From: Oxytricha trifallax
Taxonomy: Eukaryota; Ciliophora; Spirotrichea; Sporadotrichida; Oxytrichidae
Direction: 5' to 3'
Length of the DNA stretch: 64,000 nucleotides
NCBI GenBank assembly: GCA_000711775.1
Contig: ARYC01001848.1
Coordinates: forward strand, 23,875 to 87,874
Shown here: piece by piece, positions 1 to 11,251 of the stretch
Layout of the letters: the number at the start of each line of letters is the position of its first letter
Position numbering within the stretch: position 1 is the first letter of the stretch
Position numbers and translations under genes: made by a program
The notes under the pieces: generated by a model
The model's input: the letters and a program-made list of their open reading frames with translations, nothing else
Told to the model about the DNA's origin: nothing
The model's database searches: none

Positions 1-68
1 AATTATTTTCATCTTATTAAAATGCTAATAAAATTGGAAAGTTTCAATTCTTAGAGGGTAACAAATGA

Positions 69-356
69 ATGGGAAAAGGTGATTTAAACTTCTCTATTAA
101 GTTGATTAAACCTAAATTCTATTATTATTTCCCTTCTATCCTAAAAAGGAAGATTTCAGTAAAAGATTTTTGGTATCTAAATTTCAATACTAAAAATGCC
201 ATTTTTAATATTGAATTAAATCCCACTCACATATCAATTAACAGGGCGAATAGAGTTTCATTTTACGAATATTTGCCTAAGTCTTACCGAAAAGTGCTGG
301 AGAATAAATTATTTTTATAATCCATTTTTTCACATTTATTGATAGAGCTTTCTTGA
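69..356 (+). CDS. small basic ORF, unrecognised
   Basis: The ATG at 69 directly follows an in-frame TGA. The frame stays free of all three standard stops for 83 codons, which is unusual in DNA this AT-rich. With TAA read as Gln it runs 12 codons further to a TGA at 354-356, about 95 residues. The product is basic and aromatic (for example KPKFYYYFPSILKRKISVKDF), with no signal peptide, clear membrane segment or motif I recognise. It has no supporting neighbour; the next feature is a coding-like island at 2 kb. It could be a small gene, a transposon fragment or chance. Confidence 0.3.
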
Positions 357-1983
357 TTTCTTTCAATTACTAACCAATGACTTTAAGATTGCTTATGAAA
401 TTATTATTTTTTCTTAAATTTTTCTCTTTCTTCTTTAAAAATGCGTCGATAATCTTGATTTAATCTTGTCTCTCCTGATTTTTAGAAATCAATTTGATTC
501 CTCTTGATCTTTTGCCATTTTCATATTCAATTTAAATTTATCAATTTGCGCTTTCATCTTAGAATAATATTTAGCACTGAAGAACCATGAAACATTAAAT
601 CACATGGATTATAAAATAACTATCCATACTTAGCCATCAAATTCATTGATATTTGCTTCGCCAAGCTACTACTCAGATAGAAAATATTTATAATGCAAAT
701 TTAAAAATAAAAACATAATCATCTAAATCTTCAAAATAATTCAAAATAAAAACATTTTTGAGAAAATAATTTTAGTTGCCAAAATTCTAATCTTAACGTT
801 CTCCTTTATTTTTTTCTGTTTCAAACATCAAAATGAAGATCAAACTTAAATGATTTACAATTATAAAAGGTTCTATTAATTAATATCTACATAATTTTAT
901 TAAATAATATATGAATTCATATCTTAAATGTAATTTAATGATAATCTTGACCATTTTCATGAATTCACATAAACCCTTCATATTTTAGCTTCAGGGGTTC
1001 TGCTTAACATTTCTTACTCTTCAAAAATTTATTTACTTATTGATCCTTGTCCATCATCTTTAAATATATTATTGATCATATTAGCATTTCCTTCATTAGA
1101 TTCGCATACTTTTTCTTCTTTAATTAAATTTCTTTTTATTCTCATCAATCGTTTTAATTGATTCATTTCTATTGCCTCTATTCTTTATTTTCTTGTTTTT
1201 TTTCCTTTTAGCTTTATACTTTTATTTTATTTATTTTCATAAGTGAGGAATTTCATTTTCTATAAAAAGCATTGAATATTAAAGTGCTTTTTATATACTC
1301 ATCTGTAAACTTGCTTCTTAAGGATTTTATAAACAAACTATTTCTTGTACTTTAAACTTGAATCTATCACCCACTACTAAATATCGTTCAAAATATTTAA
1401 GATTTAAAGTGCTGTTACAGAAGCAGAGTATATTATATTATCTTGCTTTTAATCATAAATCTTAAGGGAAAATATGAAATATTGCTCATTAATTTCCTCT
1501 GATTTTCCAAATTAGTTTAAGAGTACTTTTTACTATGAAATTTTACTTTATAAATAGTGATTATTATGATAGATGAGTTGGTAAAAGCTTAAGTTTCCTT
1601 AGTCATAATTCCAAAATTCTATATTTATTATTCTGAAAATTTGGAAATGCTCTTGAACAATAAACAGCAAGATAGTTCATACTCTCCTACAAAAAGATTA
1701 ATTAGGTTTGGTTCTTTTTTATGATTTTACATGTAGATTTTATTGATTATAAATAATATAATTTTACTTGATATTTAAATATATAATTCCACAAAATTTA
1801 GTAAAACGAAACAGCATCTCCTATGTTAGAAAAATATACAATCAATATTTATAATAAGAATTCGATAAATTAAAATTAATAATTAAAAATTAAAATGGAA
1901 AACTATTACGATGAAGTTGGAGCAGCATTACATTCATAATTATTTAAAAAGTTACATTTTATATATCTGAATCTATTTTTATA
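357..1983. other. AT-rich stretch without recognisable gene
   Basis: I see only AT-rich sequence with short open runs on either strand. No motif, inverted repeat or GC-rich island stands out. It resembles an internal eliminated sequence or old intergenic germline DNA. Confidence 0.4.
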
Positions 1984-2120
1984 CTATTTCAGCAACACTG
2001 CAAGGCCGTGAAGGAGAAAGATAGTGGTTTCAGCAACTACCAGAAAGACAGAGATAGAGGAAGTTGCTTGATGCTGACGGAGATATTTAAGAAGGTGATT
2101 GGAATAATAACAAAGCTTTT
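1984..2120 (+). other. GC-richer coding-like island (possible MDS)
   Basis: This short block is clearly richer in G and C than its surroundings. In one frame it uses codons such as GCC, GTG, AAG and GAG, giving a polar peptide containing KAVKEKDSGFSNYQKDRDR. An island of this kind in AT-rich germline DNA is what a macronuclear-destined segment looks like in hypotrichs. I cannot name the protein, and no pointer repeat was confirmed at its edges. Confidence 0.3.
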
Positions 2121-2317
2121 CTCATTTTTCTATTTTTCATTGTTCTACAAAGTATTCTCATAATTATATTAAGTTTTCCTTTTAAATTAATTCTTTTCCA
2201 TAAATCTTGGCATTCCTCACTATACCTCAATTAAGAGAATGAATAAATACTCTTTATAAAAATAAAACTACATAACCCTTTCAGTAAGTTGATTTGTGTT
2301 TTGGTATTATGAGTAGT

Positions 2318-2332
2318 CAAAACCCCAAGACC
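2318..2332 (+). repeat. TBE terminal telomere-like repeat (copy A)
   Basis: CAAAACCCCAAGACC is a mutated form of the intact CAAAACCCCAAAACCCC at 61,613. It follows AGT (2,315-2,317), the expected A-N-T target. Confidence 0.75.
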
Positions 2333-2460
2333 GTTTAATTAAATGTCTTATTGATTTATTTATATGGTATAATTAGGGCTCTTATTGGGGTTAGTAGATA
2401 AATTTATCTAATTTGTAAAATTAGAAATTGAAATTAGAGTTATTTAGAGACGATTTATAA

Positions 2461-3347
2461 ATGAGAAATTTGCAGATTAGCTGCTTTAACTAAGATGATG
2501 ACCGAGTATTTATATAGACAATGTCAAATCGTTGCTAAATTATGCAGCAATAGAAAATCTTTTATGCAAGAGTGCTTCAATAATTAGGTATCACGCTTGC
2601 TATCTGTTTAGCATTTCAATACTGATACTAAATCTCATCGTTCAAGAAAATAATAGTTCAATTAGAAACATATTGACTGTCTCGATTCTAAGACTATATA
2701 GTACTTGGAACACTTTTAATTTGATTATTGACCTATGATGTTTCATTTTAAGTGCAAAAAACATGCGAATCTCTCCATATACTATCACTAATATTTATAG
2801 AAGGAATTGTATCACTGTCAACTGTCAACTGAATGAAGAGATTGATTTTATAGTGCTATTTTATAGTAATAATTTAAACTCTATTTACTATCAAATACAT
2901 AAAGCTATTACTAATAACATCAAGTTCATGCAAGCTGGTGAAGCTGCTATTTTATATTCAAAATCTTCATATAGAAATATTGGTACTAGAAATGCAATAA
3001 TATATAAGAATATGGTTAGAAAATGAAAGTTGTCACTCACGAAATTTTAAGCTGGTATTAGTGAAGATACAGACTTAAAAAGTTATGTTGTTCACCCTCG
3101 CTCTATTAAAGGATATAATTACATAAAATTCTTACAAAACCTTTGAGAGAAGTGCCAAGATTAAGAGATCATAATGTTTGTTGACAACCTCTCAGTTCTT
3201 AAGACAAAAGAATTAAAGAAAGTTTATGAAAATTTAAACATAACTCAAGTATATCGCATTCCTAATAGTCCTCAATTAATGGAATTGAATTCTATTGGAG
3301 TTAAATCAAGACTCACTCCAAGAAGTAACTGTTTTATAATATAATGA
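2461..3347 (+). pseudogene. TBE 42-kDa-type DDE transposase remnant
   Basis: This would be the transposase of TBE copy A, a DDE enzyme of the Tc1/mariner-IS630 class that cuts and joins transposon ends; TBE transposases are also known to take part in genome rearrangement in Oxytricha. The C-terminal half is legible: IIMFVDNLSVLKTKELKKVY carries the second catalytic Asp, and IPNSPQLMELNSIGVK corresponds to the proline-tyrosine-serine-proline...Glu segment of the family. The Tyr-to-Asn change and the altered Glu surroundings suggest loss of activity. A TGA interrupts the frame near 3,144, and the N-terminal half is poorly preserved. The frame ends at TGA 3,345-3,347 and converges on the 22-kDa-type gene. 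The start is a guess. Confidence 0.6.
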
Positions 3348-3439
3348 AAGATATACCAACTGTTACAATAAACTTAATATAAGTGAGTGAGTAAAGGTAA
3401 GACTACGATATGCATAAGAGAAGGGAGTATGAATGTTTA

Positions 3440-4249
3440 TAAATAAGTTTTAGACTCAAATAAGAAATAGTGAAAGAGCTCTTAAAAGGATTCGAATTAT
3501 CTTTCTATTCTTCCTTTTGAGGCTTAGAAGACCTTGTGTTTTTCCTCTTAGAGCCTCCTCTGCATTTATGTTCATGTCTTCTGGTTTTTATATTCTTGAT
3601 AAAATCTCTTGCTAACTTTATACATTGTCTGTTGTTTTTCTCTGTGGATCTTTGCATTCTCTTTCATTAGAAATATGCCAGTGCATAGATTTTCCCACAA
3701 GTTATAAATCAAGGCTTACTTGAAAGATAAGAATGCTTCTTAAAGTTTCTCTAGCCAGGCAATGCTTATAAATATACCTAATTTCTTTTAATCTTCTGGA
3801 GAAATAGAGTATAATTTCTTGTGAGATTCTTCTATTAATTCTCTTAGATAATTTTTTCTTAGAGTACCTAAAACACCAAAGAAGAGGCTCCTCTCTTGAA
3901 GATTGTTTGAGTGTTGATTCTTAATAGAATGGAAAAATACCAACTCCTCTTCTTTCATAGCATCCTCATAGAGATTAGTGACTGAAATTTTTGGGTAGTT
4001 TAATTTCTATGAACTTAATCTCTTAGTTATTTGAAAGCTTTTTTCTCATCACAAAGAATAGCTTTAAGAATGATATTTATGTACCTTTTATATAGTTGGA
4101 AGAAATAAACCAACTACATTTTATGATTAACTTTATACCTGATACTCTTACCATGTTAAGTGAGGTATCGATAAAGATTTTCTATGCTTCTAAATCTTGA
4201 GATCATTCTTGAGCCTCAACCTTTTCATTGAAACATACAGCTATTCCAT
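3440..4249 (-). pseudogene. TBE 22-kDa-type protein, decayed
   Basis: This is the small accessory protein of TBE elements, of unknown function. The start at 4,249 is placed by alignment to the cleaner start in copy B at 63,756; both continue into a segment ending ISRFRS and then LYRYLT. A one-base deletion just after the VEAQE segment and at least two further shifts break the frame. The core FFGVLGTLRKNYLRELIEES is clearly related to YGVLGTLWPNYLSELI in the methyltransferase element at 20.5 kb, which is the main evidence that the two transposons share this gene. The C-terminal tail is rich in Lys, Arg and Ser. The 3' end near 3,440 is approximate. It converges on the transposase and diverges from the kinase. 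Confidence 0.6.
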
Positions 4250-4799
4250 CTTTGTTCCTAACCCTATTATTGAATATCAAGTTTTAATTAAAAGAGTTCA
4301 GGATCCTATTGTTTAAAAACTTACTATTAAATATGGTCATCTTATAGGAGGACAACCCTGTATAGAAACGTGGAGAAAGATTTTAGAGATGGAGCTCCAT
4401 TTTTTTTCAAATTAGTTTGATTAAATTAGAACTAAATTTGTTTAAATTTAGTTAGTATTGGTATTAAATTTGTTTAATTTTAAAATTGACATCATTTTAA
4501 TAGTACCAAAACTTAATTAGTTCCTATTTATAATCCAATGAGGTTTAATGGAAAAATTCCAAACTTTTTCAAAATTTTATTAGTACCAGTATCATTTTGA
4601 TTTTTATCTGACTTAGTACCAACATCAAAATTATCAAGATCACAATTAGTAAAATTATTGTGATAATTTAAAGAGAAGCATAATTGCTTACATCTCTGAA
4701 ATTTAACCACGAATTTCACAATTCGTTGCTCCTACAAAGAGTGTCACTTGTAAGTATGCTTATAATAGCTTATAATAGAAATTTAAATTTGAATTTAAA
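4250..4799. promoter_or_regulatory. divergent intergenic region of TBE copy A
   Basis: These 550 bases separate the 22-kDa-type start from the kinase start and should hold both promoters. They contain repeated blocks of the type TTAGTACCAA/TTAATTAGT and an ATGGAGCTCCAT palindrome near 4,390. Both features recur, in the opposite orientation, in copy B at 63.36-63.6 kb. Conservation of these non-coding blocks in two copies suggests function or recent common origin. Confidence 0.4.
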
Positions 4800-5590
4800 G
4801 TGGCGATTAACTTAAATCGTAAAGCAGCTAGTTTAGGATCTGGTTAATCATAGCTCAACTTTGAATTAAACAAGAAACCATATTATTTGTGTTGAAAGGG
4901 AAACAGATCTAAGAGTACTTGAGTTTGAAGCAAGTGTTTCCATCATTGATATATATAATGAGATTTAGAGAGGAGAGGTGGGAGTTTAGACAGTAATAAT
5001 AAATAATGAAGAAAAATAATTGAACAGCTTCCAATTGAAAAGATAAAAAAATTTGAATGTCAAGAGTGCTAATATATATTCTGAACTGAGTCTAGCTTAA
5101 AGTTTAAATGAAACTTTATAAAGTTTATGGTAGGTATTAATGCACTACTTACACGAAGTCTAATTCTAAGTCAGGCAAAGTCAAGAAATACATGCAAAAA
5201 CAACACCTTAGTGACTTATTGATTTTAGATTGAGACACTTAAAAACTAATGCCAGCTAAGAGAAAATAAAATATTATTGAATCAGGTAAAAAAGATTTGA
5301 ATGGATGAACTAACCTGCTAATAGAGCAGTTGTCGTATGTTTACAAGAGACAGCTATGTAAATCCCTGCTCTAAATTAATTGACCATAGTAGCTGCATTA
5401 AAAACTACTTAAACAAAGACGTTCCTACCAATACTAAACTAAAAGTTGTAGATGTATATGGATACAAAATATAACCTTTCCTCTACCATAATAAGAATGA
5501 ACAGTATCATAATTAATATACGGAATATATCATACTTAAAGATGCATAGAAAAAGAATTGCAAAATTTGCCTAAGAAGATTAAAGTTATT

Positions 5591-7131
5591 TGTTCTCACC
5601 GACCCCTACCCCTCCCCTACACCTTGCACACCGACACCCCTACCCCACCCCTACCCCTCCCCTACCCTCCATAAAATATGCCATTTTATATGAAAAAATT
5701 TAGTCTCACAGCCTAAACCTAATTCCATCATGACATCTCAGTTTCATTACATTTTATATATAAAAAATTATTAACAATTTTTCAAAATTTTTTCTCATAT
5801 TTTTAGTCTCAAAAACAATAAAAATTTTATTTTTGGTATTTTGCACTACATTCGCCACTTTTTTGTAACATACTTACATAGGAAAATAATTATTATTATA
5901 TTTTTTTTAATTAACAATATAATTTATTTCCAATTATTTTTAGAGGCATAACATACATAAATTTAACTGCATAAATATTATTCTCTTTAATCTTTATCAT
6001 TCAACATATTTCCTAAAACTACTGTGACTAATTTATCATTTAATGGATGCACAGTTAAATTTTAAATTTAATACTTATATTAATTAAAAAATTTTATATT
6101 TTTCAAACTGCTTTATTTCCGACAAAGCTATTATTTATTAATAATATTTATATATTAATAAATATTAGGAGGTTATTTAAATAAAATAAATTATTTGCTA
6201 AGATTTGTATTTTTTAAAAATTGAGCTTCAAAAAAATTAAAAAAATACATTAGTTTCACATGTTTTATTTATATTTACTTATACGTACGACTATTAATTA
6301 TGTAATTGGAATATATTAAGAATTAAATGATGGCAGTAAAGATGGAAAGATTTAGTAATTATTTTATGCTAGATATTATAAATTAAAAGTTAGAATGTTT
6401 TTAGCAGAGAAAATTAAAACAATTTAATTATTCTTTTATGCATCTTGACCATTGAAAAGTTATTGAAAGTTAAGTTTATTTAATAAATATAATCTACATA
6501 TTTATATAGGAAAATGATACATTATTATTTCACAATATAAACTTATATTTGATTAAACTTAAACTAGGAAAGTAATGCATAATGAAAATATATTTGTTTT
6601 GATCTAATAACAACTGTTGTTTTTAAATACCTAAAATTGAAATAGAATTAATTTTTATTTTGAAAATGTAACTGTGCATCCATTAAATGATAAATTAGTC
6701 ACAGTAGTTTTAGGAAACATGTTGAATGATAAAGATTAAAGAGAATAATATTTATGCAGTTAAATTTATGTATGTTATGCCTCTAAAAATAATTGGAAAT
6801 AAATTATATTGTTAATTAAAAAATATAATAATAATTATTTTCCTATGTGAGTATGTTAAAATAATGTGGCGAATGTAGTGCAAAATACCAAAAATAAAAT
6901 TTTTTATTGTTTTTGAGACTAAAAATATGAGAAAAAATTTTGAAAAATTGTTAATGATTTTTTAAATATAAGATGTCATGAAACTGAGATGTCATGATGG
7001 AATTAGATTCAGACTGTGGGACTAATTTTTTTCATATAAAATGGCATATTTTATGGGGGGGGTAGGGGAGGGGTAGGGGGGTAGGGTGTCGTGTGCAAGG
7101 GTAGGGAGGGTAGGGGGTCGTGAGAAACAGG
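5591..7131. mobile_element. foldback element with telomere-like G/C-rich ends, inserted in TBE kinase gene
   Basis: Two arms of about 450-470 bases (about 5,594-6,060 and 6,670-7,126) are inverted copies. Their outer 70-90 bases are C-rich on the left (ACCCCTACCCCTCCCCTACC) and G-rich on the right, and read as irregular CCCCTACCCC-type telomere-like repeats. About 600 AT-rich bases separate the arms, and no coding frame is recognised in them. Comparison with the uninterrupted kinase gene of copy B shows that this is an insertion. TATT at 5,587-5,590 and 7,132-7,135 is a candidate 4-base target duplication. The G-rich arm could form G-quadruplexes. Confidence 0.75.
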
Positions 7132-7459
7132 TATTCTTGACTTTGGTTTCTAACACTTAGACTAAAGAAATTTGAATGATTCGAAAAGAGTATCTATATA
7201 GATACCCAGATGATCTCAACGAGATACTCTCAGAGTAACAAAGAGTATGAAAGAGCTTCATGAATTAGAAAATGTTTCACATAGATTTGATGCCAGTAAA
7301 TGTTATACTAAACCTCTGTCCTTTAGAAATAGTAGTCGTGGAAAAGTGCTTGGTACCTCTTGATACCTTCAACAAAAAGAAAGTATACGAATGGCTCTGT
7401 TTAATGGGATGTGTGAGCAGTAGTAGCAATTATGAAAAATAATAAGAAAAATAGATGAT

Positions 7460-7870
7460 TATATGAATTTGATTAACATTAAAAAGGAAACATATTACAA
7501 GAATCATGAATGTGTATCTAAAGAACTTTTTATTGTCTAACTATTCACCCTTGTGTATTCTGCCTATGATCAAGTGAATACTCAATGACCCTTTCTTTGA
7601 GCTGCTCTGTGAAATCTTTGTCTTTCCCCTTCTGTGCTCTTACCAGGTAAGACCGCTAAAAAATAAAAAATTTAGATATTTTTTTTGTAACTTACAATTT
7701 TTGTGAGTACACAGTCTCCACCATCGTCTCCACATATTGTTTCAATTTTATTATTATTCATTTAACTTAATTTTAACAATTCTCAAATATTTTTCATTAA
7801 TAACATCAGAGTCTATTTGGAAAATATCACTTATTTCACCACTAACAATGAAAAACAATTGGTAATCTTA
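7460..7870. other. second insertion in TBE kinase gene
   Basis: Homology to copy B stops near 7,440-7,470 and resumes near 7,880-7,920, leaving about 400 extra bases. The insert holds the block CCCCTTCTGTGCTCTTACCA (7,626-7,645), which resembles blocks at about 36,380 and, in reverse, 9,860. No terminal repeats or gene were recognised, and the limits are approximate. Confidence 0.4.
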
Positions 7871-8090
7871 GAAGAGAAGCATTTAAAGTTGAAATAGGTT
7901 TGCTAAGGAATAAGAAAGATTGAAGAGCAGATAATAGTAAGGACACCTGCTTATCCTAGATAAATTCTTGATGATATGCTATATCCTTTATAGACAAGAT
8001 TTAAGAGATACCACAAAGATAAGCAGATAAAATTTGTATAATTTATTGATTTAATATACATTAATACATATTAAAAAGGTTTTAATTGCC

Positions 8091-9279
8091 TTCTTGATTA
8101 TTATCTATAAATCTTGCTATGTAATAAGAGTTAATTTTATCACAAATGGCAGAGCATTTTTAATTATAAAATTTTATATCCCTTATTTAATTAACATCAT
8201 AAATTTATTTAAGAATTCTTTTTTTTTATATTTTTTAGGACAAATTTCGGTTGATTTTTATTCTAGTTTAAAATATTTATATAACCTGTCTTCGAGATTT
8301 TTAAGATTCTAGAACATGACTTCTGTTCTTTTTTAGAGTAGTGTCAAGTTTTTTTTCATTTATATAATAATAACTTGGCTTAGATTCATTCTTTTTGAAT
8401 TAAAAGATGCAATCAACATCCTATGTAAATAAAGCTAGCTAACTTTCGCATCTTAAACTCCTTGGCTAAATAGACACAAAATAATGAAGAATTAGATTGC
8501 TTTTTATTTATAGACATTAGTAGACTTAGCCACTTTGTTTTTTAAAACACTAAAAAAGTGGCTTAAATTAATTTATTTTATAAATGTTAATGAATATATC
8601 TATTGCAGAATATTGTTTTTTTAGGAAAATAAATTATTATTAATATATTATTATTATATCTTCTTTTTAGGTTTTAAGAAAGCATCCAAATCCTATCTTC
8701 ATTTTAATAATTGAATACGGAATTTAAGGTGGCTTATACTTCCAATATGAATATAATTCCCAAAAAAAAGAGAGAATAGCTAAAATTTAAATTTTTTAAG
8801 TTAGCTCTAAATCAAAGTTTATAGATTGAAACAGAAATAATTCCATTGGTAAAGTGTAACTACACTTGATGGATCTAATCTATGTAATTTTACTTAATAA
8901 TAGTTAATATGTTATTAAGCACAGTTAATAATCAGACGCCGGAGTAACTTGTTCATCTCACTTAAAATGTAATATCTTTAAATTTTCCTTTTTAATGTTC
9001 CCACCTGGTAGGATTAGAGGTGTAACTTGACTTGCAAGTTTAAACAAATAGGAGAAAACAAAGACGGGAAGAAGAAGATGATGAAGAAGAAGAAGAATAT
9101 TGATTAAACATTTTTTGAAGATACCAATTTTCCATTATTTTAATTCTTACCACTGTTAATTATATAATCATAATGTACTTATTTTCATAAAAATTATTGC
9201 ATGAAATGCTAAATAAATTTAATTAATTATAATTTTGAATTACGTGTACATTGGAATGGTTAAGTCTATTTATTTAGAA
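8091..9279. other. AT-rich stretch, no gene recognised
   Basis: It contains a 72-codon open frame at 8,094-8,312 coding for a hydrophobic Phe/Ile/Tyr-rich string typical of chance translation of AT-rich DNA, and a purine run (AAGAAGAAGATGATGAAG) near 9,070. Nothing else stands out. Confidence 0.35.
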
Positions 9280-9650
9280 TAGGGACTATAAAAATAGCTT
9301 CTCTGTAGTTAGAGGACTAGCTGATCTGAAGGTTGGGATAGTACTTTCAGATTAGTTCTTCCGAGAGTTGGTGTGAAATGGAGATAATACACATCCTACA
9401 AAAGTGAAGGAATAAACATAATTTGGAAGGAATTGTTCTTCCAAAGCAAAAGAGGTACAATGCTGGAGATAAAAATAGGATCCCTAGGAACAGCGGGACT
9501 TAATATGAGTTTATTCTTGCAGTTCTTGTTGGATGCTGCGGAGCTTTGGGTCTAGTTAAATCGATTGTGTACATTTGAGATTAGGCACAGTTATGGAAAC
9601 TGCGTTGCCCAATTTTCCAGAAGTTATGGGATTTTACCGCAAGTTCGTTT
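9280..9650 (+). other. GC-richer coding-like island (possible MDS)
   Basis: This block is GC-richer than its flanks. With TAA/TAG as Gln, one frame is open from about 9,320 to a TGA near 9,660 (about 110 codons), including GTMLEIKIGSLGTAGLNMSL and SYGNCVAQFSRSYGILPQ. The protein is not recognised. Open runs of this length can occur by chance under this code, so the elevated GC content is the stronger clue. Confidence 0.3.
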
Positions 9651-9849
9651 CATTTTGTGACTTCAATATAATAATGATTAGTTGATTTATTCTTAATTAG
9701 TGATACGATTCCGATTTGTTTGTGAAGAAATGAATTGCTATAAATAATTGATTAATAATTAAAATAATTGAAAAAATGTCTAAACTAAAGATACCACGTA
9801 ACTCACAAAAAATATAAGTTAATAAGAATATATCTATACATTATTTTTA

Positions 9850-10810
9850 CAGGGGTTGAACCTGGTGAGAACAGCAGTGGCAACAGACCAAGTCTCAACT
9901 GAGGAGTGAAGATAAGAAGAAATTATACTATTCAATTATGCAAATTACTAAAGGGAGGAAAGGAAACTAATTGACAGGCATGATTTTTAGATTTATATAT
10001 TTCAATTTAACTTAAATGATATTAATATTGTTTAATTTAGATTGTCAAAACAAAGTGATTTTAAAGTCTGAAAGTATATTTGATGGGATAATTGAAATTA
10101 TTTAAGTGTAATAACAAAACCATTATATTAATTAAATTTTTAAATATTTAAAATTTTAAAAATTAAGTATACTTTGTAAATATAAAAATAAACCAACTAA
10201 AAAAGTTTATCTAAATATATCTATCTATATAAATTTGAGAACAAAGAGTTATAGTTATTTAACAAAATAGTGTATTTAATAAAAAATGAGATGAAATATT
10301 AAACTTTTACACTAGGAGATTTCTACAATCTAGAATATTGATGCTTGATATCATTTCAAAAACCTTTTCATATTATATCAACAATCATTATCATTATTTA
10401 CTTATTTCTAGGCAATTATTAATCATTGGCGAGTGACGGCCTTGAGGACAAAACGGTGTTGCAGCTGATGGAGTTGGAATGCAAGGGACATTGCTCCCCT
10501 GAATCAAACTATGTATCTAAACTATGCAGTTTGAAGTGACTACAAAGCGTCTAGTGTTCTAAACACTAAGTGTAGCTGGGATTACGGCTAAGAGATCAAT
10601 CAATATAGAATAAAGTTGCAACAATCTTGAAATTTTTCATATTCATTCAGTTGCTAAAATGCTCTTCAATTTCTCCAAGCGGCAAGGAAAGTAATATCAG
10701 TAATATTGACCTAACTAGTGAGAGCAAGAGTACCCTCTTCGACATAGACAAGTTAGAATTTAGAAGGCCAACAAATATTGGAAGTTAATATGTACACAAT
10801 AATGCCAATT
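9850..10810 (+). other. cluster of coding-like islands (possible MDSs with intervening AT-rich DNA)
   Basis: Three GC-richer pieces lie in AT-rich DNA. The first is 9,850-9,965. The second, 10,420-10,540, reads SDGLEDKTVLQLMELECKGH and ends at a TGA. The third, 10,600-10,810, reads KESNISNIDLTSESKSTLFD and then FRRPTNIG. The last two look like genuine protein by composition. AGGCA occurs near the end of the first piece (about 9,977) and before the second (about 10,412) and could be a pointer repeat, but five bases is weak. The protein family is not recognised. Confidence 0.3.
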
Positions 10811-11251
10811 AAAAATGGTTTTCAAAGTTAATGAGTTTATATGCTCTTTTAAGATTAATAACAATTACCTTTCAATTGGGAGGTATTTAATATTGAGTTA
10901 ATTTTTGAATTATTTTTCATTTTTTACTATAATAGGCTTTAATATGATATTTTTTAAAGTTAATTAATATAATATATTTAGTTTGAGAGAAAATAAATTT
11001 ATTTTTTTTAAAAAAAAAGTAAGTCTAAAGCGCATTTCCTAAAAGATAACTTGACCTGTTTATCCTGCATAAAACAAAAGTAATAAAAGAGTGACTTTAA
11101 TATTCCAATTTTAATCTAAATAAGATAAAGATTTATGAAATGAATTTCACTATCAAGAAGCAAAGTAGGTTCTTGCAATGTAGTTTGAAAATCATAAATC
11201 TAATTGATATCAATAAAAAGCCTATAAAAATTTTTCTTTTAATCTAAAGTT
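10811..11251. other. AT-rich spacer
   Basis: No gene or repeat is recognised. The stretch ends in AAAGTT (11,246-11,251), the left copy of the target duplication of the next foldback. Confidence 0.4.

Larger units (their letters stand above)
4800..8040 (+). pseudogene. TBE zinc-finger protein kinase (57-kDa type), interrupted
   Basis: This corresponds to the TBE ORF that combines C2H2 zinc fingers with a protein kinase domain. The start at 4,800 is GTG where copy B has ATG; the following residues (NLNRKAASLGSGQS) match copy B (NLNRKAVSLGTGQS). Kinase N-lobe sequence with the NKAKLIVVDEY-like segment lies near 5,430-5,570 and matches copy B at 62.4-62.6 kb. The gene is split at about 5,590 by a foldback element and resumes at about 7,132 with homology to the copy B segment before its HRDLKPEN loop. 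The loop here reads HIDLMPVN, so the catalytic Arg and Lys are lost. A second insertion interrupts it at about 7,460-7,870, and the last part (YHKDKQIKF) is recognisable near 8,010-8,035. It is not functional. Confidence 0.65.
2318..8090. mobile_element. TBE-type transposon, decayed copy A
   Basis: The left end reads CAAAACCCCAAGACC immediately after AGT, fitting the A-N-T target of TBE elements and their C4A4-like termini. About 60 bases inside, the sequence TCTTATTGGGGTTAGTAGA is shared with copy B at 61.6 kb. The order is transposase (+), 22-kDa-type gene (-), zinc-finger kinase (+), the known TBE gene set. The right terminus is not recognisable; homology to copy B fades at about 8,085, so it is lost or eroded. 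All three genes carry frameshifts or TGA codons. Two foreign segments interrupt the kinase gene, which brings it to 5.8 kb, longer than an ordinary TBE of about 4 kb. Confidence 0.8.

Noticed and set aside
4528-4719. 63-codon minus-strand frame between the 22-kDa-type and kinase genes of TBE copy A
   Set aside because: The region corresponds to the non-coding divergent spacer of copy B, where the frame is not kept.
5594-5680. C-rich repeats at 5.6 kb as a true telomere or chromosome end
   Set aside because: They occur as inverted copies at both ends of an insertion within a transposon gene and do not match the regular C4A4 telomere unit.
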